Positions 1 to 5,942 of a stretch of 7,581 nt of DNA are shown in pieces; position 1 is the stretch's first letter, and each line of letters starts with the position of its first letter. A program made the translations under genes and the position numbers. Under the pieces are notes generated by a model. It was not told the DNA's origin. It saw nothing but the letters and a program-made list of their open reading frames with translations, and ran no database searches. Source of the stretch: a bacterium (GTDB lineage: Bacteria; Zhuqueibacterota; Zhuqueibacteria; Residuimicrobiales; Krinioviventaceae); assembly GCA_024278645.1 (NCBI GenBank), contig JAJRST010000281.1:1-7581 (forward strand), written 5' to 3'.

Positions 1-290
1 CCGGAAACGGCGACGACGCCGCGGCCATTGATGCTGCGGATGTGATCGCCGGCAATGCCCACAAAGACATCGTCCACATCCACATCCGCCATATCCTCCG
101 CTTTTTTCACGGCGGCTTGTATCGATTTTACCGTTTTATCCACATCAACAACGACGCCGTATTTCAAGCCTTCGGACTGAGACGAGCCGACGCCAATGAT
201 TCGCACCTCGTCGCCGGTCACTTCGGCAATAAAACAGCCGATTTTGGTCGTGCCGATATCAACGCCGGTGATAACTTCTACTTCTTGCAT
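1..290 (-). CDS. ftsA: Cell division protein FtsA, N-terminal 96 residues (3' end outside window)
   Basis: FtsA is an actin-like ATPase that tethers FtsZ to the cytoplasmic membrane and recruits later divisome proteins. The frame opens with ATG at 290 and runs off the window edge without a stop, so only the first 96 residues are seen. These include the actin-fold phosphate-1 motif DIGTTK (residues 11-16), then GLKYGVVVDVDKTVKSI and a helix of the AAVKKAEDMADV type. The stretch VFVGIAGDHIRSINGRG follows, which matches the start of the FtsA-specific 1C subdomain (compare the family pattern G-x-HI-x-S-x-N-x-x-G). It lies 32 nt downstream of ftsQ, its classic position. A G-rich stretch (GTGGGG) about 7 nt upstream of the ATG could be a weak ribosome binding site. 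The related PilM family also has an actin fold, but the 1C-like sequence and the dcw context favour FtsA. Confidence 0.95.
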   Translation of the reverse strand, partial: MQEVEVITGVDIGTTKIGCFIAEVTGDEVRIIGVGSSQSEGLKYGVVVDVDKTVKSIQAAVKKAEDMADVDVDDVFVGIAGDHIRSINGRGVVAVS

Positions 291-322
291 AAACGCCCCA
301 CTGTATTAGTACAACTCGAACT
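291..322 (-). other. ftsQ-ftsA intergenic gap
   Basis: This 32-nt AT-rich stretch is the longest non-coding gap in the window. I see no stem-loop followed by a T-run, so no terminator. A TAATAC could resemble a -10 box, but nothing acceptable lies at -35. It probably holds only the ftsA ribosome binding region (GTGGGG). Confidence 0.5.
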
Positions 323-1030
323 TTAAACATTCTTTTTAACCACTATGCGATCTTCGATGCGAAGATCCAGATAAGCGGCCTGCCTGGTTAAATCGCCGCC
401 GCCCAATTGTATGTGATAGGCAATAAGATTGTCTATCTTTTGTTTCCATCCGCCCTGTCCAAAAATCACAGGGATGACTTTGCCAAAGGAAAAGTAGGCA
501 ATAATCTCGCTGTCTTTTACTTTAATTTCCGACAACAACGGCTTTAGTTGACTCTTCTTCTGGATTTCCCGCAAAAGCGCCAGGGCATTTTGCGCCCCGT
601 CGTCGACAAGCTTTTTTTGCTTTTCATCGACAAGAAAGCCGCTGCCTGAGATAATCGGCAAATCGTAATGCGGGCACGAGTCGGCGGGAGCAATGATCCT
701 GCCGGTCTTGTCGATCAGGTAAAGTTTTTCCAGATTAATAAAAGCGACGGCCTTGCCGCGGCGATTGACCGATTCCAGATCATGCTCAATTTCCACGGCA
801 GGCACCGCCAACCCTGTTGACGTGGACAATGAAATCAATCCGGCGGCCTTTTCCAGCCAGTTCTGCTTTGGCTGCAAAAATCCGTATTGCGAAAACCGCA
901 CCTTTGGAATCGTCTCACGATGCTCTTCGGCGCCGGCGTTGAGCACCCATAAATTCAACAACAAGGCGCACAAAACCAGGGAGGTAATTGCCGCCGCCAT
1001 ACGTCCCACGCGATCAACTTTTTGACTCAT
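323..1030 (-). CDS. ftsQ: Divergent cell division protein FtsQ/DivIB, 235 aa
   Basis: FtsQ is a bitopic membrane protein that joins FtsB/FtsL and links early and late divisome proteins on the outer face of the membrane. The N-terminus is short and basic (MSQKVDRVGR). One membrane segment follows at about residues 12-32, then an extracytoplasmic part. The beta domain is recognisable from LYLIDKTGRII (103-113), LPIISG (124-129), a seI-V strand near 167-171, and the closing LDLRIEDRIVVKK (221-233), which fits the family pattern 'yiDLRf-d-vvv'. Only about 55-60 residues separate the membrane segment from the beta domain, and they lack the usual POTRA pattern (I-x-V-x-GN and P-x-V), so POTRA is reduced or highly diverged. 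The ATG at 1030 is chosen because a good Shine-Dalgarno (AAGGTGAG) precedes it. In-frame upstream ATGs, up to 1087, would overlap murG much further. The start overlaps the murG end by 17 nt. The name rests on the beta domain plus position between murG and ftsA. Confidence 0.85.
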   Translation of the reverse strand: MSQKVDRVGRMAAAITSLVLCALLLNLWVLNAGAEEHRETIPKVRFSQYGFLQPKQNWLEKAAGLISLSTSTGLAVPAVEIEHDLESVNRRGKAVAFINLEKLYLIDKTGRIIAPADSCPHYDLPIISGSGFLVDEKQKKLVDDGAQNALALLREIQKKSQLKPLLSEIKVKDSEIIAYFSFGKVIPVIFGQGGWKQKIDNLIAYHIQLGGGDLTRQAAYLDLRIEDRIVVKKNV

Positions 1031-2153
1031 GATGCTCACCTTTTCTTTCGATTTTCGCAACATCGAAAATAGAATGCACAATATCATCCGTAGCCGATGG
1101 AAAAGCGGCGCGTACGGCCGCTTCCCGCATGGCCAATCGCTTGTCCGGATGCAAAAGCAGATCTTTTATGGTGGTCGCCAGGATTTCCGGCGACAACTTT
1201 TCTTCGCGTATCAAAATTGCCGCGCCGCATTGTTGCAGCGCAATGGCATTCATTTCCTGATGGTTGGCGGCCGCATGGGGATAAGGGATCAAAATGGACG
1301 GCACGCCGCACAGGGTCAGCTCGGCGAGGGTCAACGCCCCGGCTCGCGTCACTGCCAGATCAGCGGCGGCGTAAGCGTCCTCCATGTTGGCGATAAAATC
1401 CGAGACCCATATTCTGCCGCCAAAACGGCCGGCGCTTTCTTTTATCTCTTGTACATCATGCTTGCCGGCGCTCCAAATAATTTGCAGCGGCGTGTCCGCC
1501 ATCAATTGTTCAAGGCAGCCAAGCAACGCCCGGTTCACGGCTCTTGCGCCCTGACTGCCGCCGGTGAGCAACAGCGTCGGCGCCTCGGCGTCCAGGCCGA
1601 ACTTTTTTCTCGCTTTACTTTTATCGAGTGCGAGATCAAATTGCCGCACCGGATTGCCGGTGACAAACAACTTTTCTTGCTTTTTGAAATACTTTATCGA
1701 TTCCTCGAAACCGAGATGAACCCTGCGAACGAATTTTGCCAGCAGCCGGGTCGTTGCGCCCGGATAGCTGTTCTGCTCCTGGATCACGGTTGCAAAGCCC
1801 AAAAGGCTTGCCATGAACAGCACGGGGCCGCTGACATAACCGCCGGTGCCAATGACGGCAACCGGTCGAATTTTTATCAGAATGGCGGTGCATTGCAGCA
1901 GGCTCCACAACAGCATAAAGGGCACGAGCAGGTTTTTCGGCGTCAAGCTTCGCACCACACCGCGCACGGCGATGCGATGCAACGGGAATCCAAGCCGCGG
2001 CACGACGCGATTCTCGATGCCGTGCATGGCGCCGATAAAATGAATGTCGCACCCCGGCCGCAGTTGCTCGATGCGTCGAGCAATGGCCACCGCCGGATAC
2101 AGATGTCCTCCGGTGCCGCCGCCGGCGAATATGTAGGCCTCTCTTCGGCTCAT
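1014..2153 (-). CDS. murG: UDP-GlcNAc:lipid I GlcNAc transferase MurG, 379 aa
   Basis: MurG is a membrane-associated GT28/GT-B enzyme on the cytoplasmic face. It moves GlcNAc from UDP-GlcNAc to lipid I to give lipid II. The N-domain holds the glycine loop GGGTGGH (residues 11-17), GAMHGIENR (41-49), the second loop IGTGGYVSGP (101-110) and QEQNSYPG (125-132). The C-domain holds TGGSQGA (198-204), the nucleotide-binding run TRAGALTLAEL (269-279) and PYPHAAANHQ (290-299). The length of 379 aa is slightly above the usual 355-370. The ATG at 2153 overlaps the ftsW TGA as ATGA, and a GGTGG ribosome site sits 5 nt upstream. A GTG at 2162 is also in frame but falls within that site, so it is less likely. 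Where many family members have AADNHQ this protein reads AAANHQ; I do not expect that to abolish activity. The next gene, ftsQ, starts within its last codons. Confidence 0.97.
   Translation of the reverse strand: MSRREAYIFAGGGTGGHLYPAVAIARRIEQLRPGCDIHFIGAMHGIENRVVPRLGFPLHRIAVRGVVRSLTPKNLLVPFMLLWSLLQCTAILIKIRPVAVIGTGGYVSGPVLFMASLLGFATVIQEQNSYPGATTRLLAKFVRRVHLGFEESIKYFKKQEKLFVTGNPVRQFDLALDKSKARKKFGLDAEAPTLLLTGGSQGARAVNRALLGCLEQLMADTPLQIIWSAGKHDVQEIKESAGRFGGRIWVSDFIANMEDAYAAADLAVTRAGALTLAELTLCGVPSILIPYPHAAANHQEMNAIALQQCGAAILIREEKLSPEILATTIKDLLLHPDKRLAMREAAVRAAFPSATDDIVHSIFDVAKIERKGEHHESKS
1035..1042 (-). promoter_or_regulatory. Shine-Dalgarno site of ftsQ
   Basis: The minus-strand sequence AAGGTGAG ends 4 nt before the ATG at 1030, with its AAGG core 8 nt away. 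It lies inside the 3' end of murG. This is the best ribosome binding site in the window and decides the ftsQ start over the longer in-frame alternatives. Confidence 0.7.
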
Positions 2154-3448
2154 GACTGCCACCGTTGCTTTGTCGTCGAGGCGCCGAAAAACGGCATGGT
2201 TTGCATGCGTCCGCGATAGCTCTTTTCATTGGCAAAAAACGCATGCGCCGGATCGCTTTGCGACGATATGTTGAGCAGCAATCCCACGCCGATCAAATGC
2301 GATACCAGGGCCGAGCCTCCGTAGCTGATGAACGGCATGGGGATGCCCGTGGTCGGCGCCATGGCCAGCGCGACGGCGGCATTTAAAAAGGCATATATGG
2401 CGATACATGCGGTAATGCCGGCGGCGAGCAGGCGGCCATAGCCGTTGGGCGCGTATTTGGCGATGCGCATGCCGCGGTAAAGAATCACCGCAAAAACAAG
2501 CAAAACGCCGATCGTGCCAAATAAACCCAGCTCCTCGCCGATGATCGAAAAAACCATATCCTTGTAGGCCTCAGGCAGAAATTCGTACTTTTGCACGCTG
2601 TTGCCGATGCCGACGCCAAACGGGCCGCCCAAGGCAAAGCTAATGAGCGACTGCTGAATCTGAAAACTCGGTTCGCCGCTGCCGAACAACGGTTTTAGAA
2701 AAGAGATGACCCGCTGAATCATATAGGAATTCAATTGCAAATAGATCAAACCGCCGGCGAAAAAGGACATGCCGGTCAAAAAGAGGAACCCGATTTTCAC
2801 CTCGGCAAAATAAAAGACGGTAAACGCAATCATGGTAATCATCGCCGCGGTGCCGAGATCCTTTTCAAAAGCCACCAAACCGACGACCAACAGAACAAGT
2901 CCCAGGAAAGACAGGAACACCTTCCAGTTGTGCAGCTCGTCGCGAAACTCGTGTAGAAACCGCGCCAGCACCAGAATCAAGGCATAGCGCGCGAAATCCG
3001 ACGGTTGCACGGTAACCCCGGAAAAACGAAGCCAGCGGGACGCTTCGTCCCGGGAGACGACAAAGGGCAAATCCGTAAAAAGCAAAATTAACAAAATGAT
3101 GCTGCCGAACAGAAACAGCGGCGACAGACCTAGCCAGCGTTCATAATGTACGGCGGCGACCAAGAACATCAGCAACAAACCGACGAGTATTTTAACCGCC
3201 TGCTTTTTGATAAAGTACATGCTGCCGTCGACGGTTTTTGCGCGCTCGCGAAGCTCTGTCGCTTTATTCAGATCGCCGGCGGTTTGCGCCTTTTGCGCAC
3301 GATTCAGCAATTGCTGACGGACAAAATTATCCGCCTTGAAGGAGCTGGCCGAGTAGACGACAGCGGCGCCGAGCACAACCAGAAACAGCACGCTGAAAAG
3401 CAGCACAAAATCAATTTGCGGCCAATTTATTGTTGTATATCTTTTCAT
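2150..3448 (-). CDS. ftsW: Septal peptidoglycan glycosyltransferase FtsW (SEDS), 432 aa
   Basis: FtsW polymerises lipid II into glycan strands at the septum, paired with the FtsI transpeptidase. The protein has about ten hydrophobic segments, starting with one at about residues 13-33 that ends in the typical VYSASS. Family motifs follow: RWLRF...VQPSDFAR (138-154), FEKDLGTA (194-201), and the large extracytoplasmic loop QIQQSLISFALGGPFGVGIG...LPEAYKD...GEELG (263-308). In that loop D297 sits where the essential Asp of SEDS proteins is found. The end carries PTTGIPMPFISYGGSA (366-380). FtsW rather than RodA is inferred from the dcw context between mraY and murG. Two oddities: about 30 extra residues between VYSASS and the YFIKKQ that opens the second helix, and QPSD-FAR in place of the usual QPSE-FAK. 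The ATG at 3448 lies 2 nt after the mraY stop, with only a weak ribosome site. A cytoplasmic tail of about 38 residues ends the protein. Confidence 0.96.
   Translation of the reverse strand: MKRYTTINWPQIDFVLLFSVLFLVVLGAAVVYSASSFKADNFVRQQLLNRAQKAQTAGDLNKATELRERAKTVDGSMYFIKKQAVKILVGLLLMFLVAAVHYERWLGLSPLFLFGSIILLILLFTDLPFVVSRDEASRWLRFSGVTVQPSDFARYALILVLARFLHEFRDELHNWKVFLSFLGLVLLVVGLVAFEKDLGTAAMITMIAFTVFYFAEVKIGFLFLTGMSFFAGGLIYLQLNSYMIQRVISFLKPLFGSGEPSFQIQQSLISFALGGPFGVGIGNSVQKYEFLPEAYKDMVFSIIGEELGLFGTIGVLLVFAVILYRGMRIAKYAPNGYGRLLAAGITACIAIYAFLNAAVALAMAPTTGIPMPFISYGGSALVSHLIGVGLLLNISSQSDPAHAFFANEKSYRGRMQTMPFFGASTTKQRWQS
2159..2163 (-). promoter_or_regulatory. Shine-Dalgarno site of murG
   Basis: GGTGG on the minus strand lies 5 nt before the ATG at 2153, inside the ftsW coding sequence. 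Together with the ATGA stop/start overlap it supports the ATG over the in-frame GTG at 2162 and suggests translational coupling of murG to ftsW. Confidence 0.55.
3221..3337 (-). other. Extra helical segment in the first extracytoplasmic loop of FtsW
   Basis: These codons are FtsW residues 38-76. Related proteins usually have only about 8-12 residues between YSASS and the YFlkrQ motif; here there are about 40. The extra part is polar and rich in Q, K, R, E and A, and contains NRAQKAQTAGDLNKATELRE. That reads like one half of a TPR-type helical hairpin (A...GDLNKA.ELRERA). It is in frame, with no stop. Because it follows the first membrane helix, it should face the periplasm or outer side. The function is unknown. 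Confidence 0.65.
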
Positions 3449-3450
3449 CG

Positions 3451-4536
3451 CTACCGTATTTTAAATGTCGTTAATGTCAACAATGCCAGCAGAATGCCGA
3501 TGATCCAGAATCGCACCACGACCTTTGGTTCGGCCCAGCCTTTCAGCTCGAAATGGTGGTGGATGGGCGCCATGCGGAAAACGCGCTTGCCGGTTCGTTT
3601 AAAGACAAACACCTGTATGATCACCGAAATGCTCTCGATGACCCAGATGCCGCAAATGAGCACAAGCAGCAGCTCTTTTTTTACCAAAATCGCCACCATG
3701 CCGATGGCCCCGCCCAGCGCCAGCGAACCGGTATCGCCCATAAAAACCTGCGCCGGGTAGGCGTTGAACCACAAATAGCCGAGCGCCGCGCCGAACAACG
3801 CCGAACAGAACACGGTCAACTCCCCGGCGCTGGGTAAAAAGATAATATTCAAATAATCCGAAAACAGCGCATGGCCGCTCACGTAGGCGATGACGGCAAA
3901 AGCCGCGGCGGCGATCGCCGTGAGTCCGGTGAGCAAACCATCGAGGCCGTCCGTCAAGTTTGATGAATTGGAAGCGGCTGTGATAATAAAGGCGATGAGC
4001 GGAATATAAAGCAGCCCAAAGTTCAATTCGTAATTCTTGAAAAACGGCAGGCTCGTCGAGCTGCGCGCCGACTCGACATCCGGGAAAAAGTAAATGACGC
4101 ATCCGGCGACGAGGCCGAGAATGATCTGCCCGAGAAGCTTATAGCGCGCCACCAGCCCTTTGGGATATTTTTTAATGATCTTGAGCCAATCGTCCAAAAA
4201 ACCGATCAGCCCGAGGACGATAGTGACGCCCATGACCAGAATGATATTTGTCTGTGCAATTTTTGCAAACAGAAGCGTGGGCGTGAGCACGCTCACAAGG
4301 ATGATCACGCCCCCCATCGACGGCGTTCCCCTTTTGCTCAGATGCGACTCGGGGCCTTCCGGGCGAATCTCCTCGCCGACCTGCCTGTTGTTGAGCATTC
4401 GGATGATAACCGGCCCGATAAAAAGACTGATCAACAGCGCCATCACCGCCGCGGACGCCGATCGAAATGTGATATACCGAAAGACGTTAAATCCGATCCA
4501 TGTGTCGCTGTAAGGCGTCAACAGATAATAAAGCAT
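3451..4536 (-). CDS. mraY: Phospho-MurNAc-pentapeptide translocase MraY, 361 aa
   Basis: MraY is an integral membrane enzyme that moves phospho-MurNAc-pentapeptide from UDP onto undecaprenyl phosphate, giving lipid I with Mg2+ as cofactor. The 361-residue length is typical. All family signatures are present: HLSKRGTPSMGG (65-76); the paired aspartates of GFLDDWLK (D115, D116); SNLTDGLDGL (192-201); FNAYPAQVFMGDTGSLALGG (257-276) with the third catalytic-site Asp at 268; and APIHHHFELKGW (323-334) with the His triad 326-328. About ten hydrophobic helices are visible, and both the divalent metal and nucleotide sites look intact. The ATG at 4536 lies 3 nt after the murF stop, with a TAGGT ribosome site about 6 nt upstream inside murF. 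ftsW follows after 2 nt, with no murD between, unlike the common gene order. Confidence 0.98.
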   Translation of the reverse strand: MLYYLLTPYSDTWIGFNVFRYITFRSASAAVMALLISLFIGPVIIRMLNNRQVGEEIRPEGPESHLSKRGTPSMGGVIILVSVLTPTLLFAKIAQTNIILVMGVTIVLGLIGFLDDWLKIIKKYPKGLVARYKLLGQIILGLVAGCVIYFFPDVESARSSTSLPFFKNYELNFGLLYIPLIAFIITAASNSSNLTDGLDGLLTGLTAIAAAAFAVIAYVSGHALFSDYLNIIFLPSAGELTVFCSALFGAALGYLWFNAYPAQVFMGDTGSLALGGAIGMVAILVKKELLLVLICGIWVIESISVIIQVFVFKRTGKRVFRMAPIHHHFELKGWAEPKVVVRFWIIGILLALLTLTTFKIR

Positions 4537-4539
4537 AGT

Positions 4540-5922
4540 CTAACCTACCGTTTCTTCGTCTTTCAAAGCATCAATAATGCGCTCCATGTGCATGGAACGC
4601 GACCCTTTAATGAGAATCAGGTCATTCGGCGCCGCTAAAGTTCTCAACTCGGCGACAAGTTCATCCTGATTTTCAAAGTGCCGCGCCGACAGGCCAAGCG
4701 CCGCGGCGCGCCTTGCCGTCGCTCGTGAAAGATCGCCGTACAGAAACAGGGCGTCGACGCCGTTTTGTTGTGCGACATCAGCCAATTTTTCGTGCTCTTT
4801 TTCGGAAAACGGTCCCAGCTCCAGCATATCGCCAAGCACGGCAATTCGACGTGCGCCATGAGGGATGCGCATATCCGCCAGGGTGGTCAGCGCGGCGCGG
4901 CAACTGCCAGGGTTGGCGTTGTAGGCGTCGTCAATAATAATATAATCGCAAACGCGAGTCACATTCATGCGATGTTCCACAAAATCGACGGATTCGAGTG
5001 CTCTTTTTATATCCTGCATGGGAACGTCGAACTGCTTGCCAATCGCCGCGGCCGCGATGGCGTTATAAACATTGTGACGGCCGGGAATCGACAACTGAAT
5101 TTCCTGTCCCTCAAGCCGAAAGCCGTAGCGTCCCAGGGCGTCGCAATGCAGTTTTTGCGCGCGCACATCGGACGGCTGTTCGACGCCGAATGTAATCAAC
5201 ATCGGCAAAGGGTAATCCTGCCGCGCCAATATTTCATCATCGGCATTAATGACGGCCACGCCGTCGCGGGCGGCATGAGCAAATATCTCCATTTTGGCCC
5301 TGGTCACGCCCTGAAGGCTTTTGAAAAATTCCAGGTGGGCATAGCCGATATTCAGCAACAGGCACACATCAGGCTCGACCAGTTCGCCGAGTCGCTCGAT
5401 TTCTCCGAAACCGGAGGCGCCGAGTTCCGCGACAAGAATCTCGTGCTCCGGCTCGAGCCGCAGCAAGGTTGCCGGCACACCGACATGATTGTTAAAGGAT
5501 TTCTGATTTCGCAGCACACGCCATTTTTGTGCAAGGACAGCATAAATAAATTCCTTGCACGTCGTTTTTCCGGCGCTGCCGGTGAGGGCGACGACGCGCG
5601 GGTTTAATTTTTTCCGGTAATAACGGGCGATATCCTGATAGGCGGTCAACGCGTCATCGGCGACGAGCAAGGGGGCGTTGCGCGGGTCGGCCTGTTCATG
5701 AAACCAGCTTTTGTCGACGAGTGCGGCGGCGGCGCCTTTTTGCAGCGCCGAACGAACAAATCGGTGGCCGTCAAAATTTTCTCCCCGGATCGCCACAAAC
5801 AGCTCGCCCGCCTTTATCGCGCGCGAGTCCGTGCAAACGCCGGCAAGCGGCTTTGTCGGCGCGGTCCCTGGCGACGTCCATTGTGCAAAACGATCGGCTA
5901 TCTCTTTGATGCATAAATTCAT
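4540..5922 (-). CDS. murF: UDP-MurNAc-tripeptide:D-Ala-D-Ala ligase MurF, 460 aa
   Basis: MurF is a cytoplasmic ATP-dependent ligase that adds D-Ala-D-Ala to UDP-MurNAc-tripeptide, the last soluble step before MraY. The N-domain has CTDSRAIKAGELFVAIRGENFDGH in two parts (residues 30-41 and 42-53), typical of the UDP-binding domain. The central ATPase domain has the P-loop TGSAGKTT (114-121), NNHVGVPATLL (144-154), ELGASGFGEIE (166-176), NIGYAHLEFF (191-200) and the RAKMEIF lysine (K210). The C-domain contains GRHNVYNA (281-288), DDAYNANP (331-338), LGDMLELG (363-370) and KGSRSMHMERII (439-450). DDAYNANP and the overall match favour MurF over MurE, MurD or MurC, which are absent here. The ATG at 5922 is preferred: AGG lies about 9 nt upstream, and the residues match the family start. 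A TTG at 5946 is in frame and overlaps the ftsI stop but has no ribosome site. The length is normal. Confidence 0.97.
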   Translation of the reverse strand: MNLCIKEIADRFAQWTSPGTAPTKPLAGVCTDSRAIKAGELFVAIRGENFDGHRFVRSALQKGAAAALVDKSWFHEQADPRNAPLLVADDALTAYQDIARYYRKKLNPRVVALTGSAGKTTCKEFIYAVLAQKWRVLRNQKSFNNHVGVPATLLRLEPEHEILVAELGASGFGEIERLGELVEPDVCLLLNIGYAHLEFFKSLQGVTRAKMEIFAHAARDGVAVINADDEILARQDYPLPMLITFGVEQPSDVRAQKLHCDALGRYGFRLEGQEIQLSIPGRHNVYNAIAAAAIGKQFDVPMQDIKRALESVDFVEHRMNVTRVCDYIIIDDAYNANPGSCRAALTTLADMRIPHGARRIAVLGDMLELGPFSEKEHEKLADVAQQNGVDALFLYGDLSRATARRAAALGLSARHFENQDELVAELRTLAAPNDLILIKGSRSMHMERIIDALKDEETVG

Positions 5923-5931
5923 TTGTCTTTG

Positions 5932-5934
5932 CCT
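5932..5934 (-). promoter_or_regulatory. Weak Shine-Dalgarno site of murF
   Basis: The minus strand reads ATAGGCAAAGACAA just before the ATG at 5922, so an AGG core lies 9 nt from the start, within the 20-nt ftsI-murF gap. It is weak, but better than anything before the alternative TTG at 5946, and supports the 460-residue form. Confidence 0.4.
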
Positions 5935-5942
5935 ATGTTGAA

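Noticed and set aside
42..326. 94-codon plus-strand open frame opposite ftsA
   Set aside because: The opposite strand encodes a clear FtsA N-terminus, including DIGTTK; this frame is its shadow.
291..345. Possible promoter before ftsA (TAATAC as a -10 box)
   Set aside because: No acceptable -35 sequence is found at 16-18 nt spacing, and AT-rich matches of this kind occur by chance.
1031..1087. N-terminal extension of FtsQ by 19 residues starting at 1087
   Set aside because: It would deepen the overlap with murG to over 70 nt. The strong ribosome site lies directly before the ATG at 1030, which gives a normal cytoplasmic N-terminus.
1029..2219. 396-codon open frame on the plus strand opposite murG
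   Set aside because: It lies antisense to a gene with all MurG motifs. Its translation is rich in R, H, Q and G, with no domain or ribosome site. It is a codon-bias shadow.
3146..3760. 204-codon plus-strand open frame across the mraY-ftsW junction
   Set aside because: It is antisense to two well-supported genes, and its low-complexity translation matches nothing.
4765..5607. 280-codon open frame on the plus strand opposite murF
   Set aside because: It is fully antisense to intact murF, with no recognisable domain; a compositional artefact.
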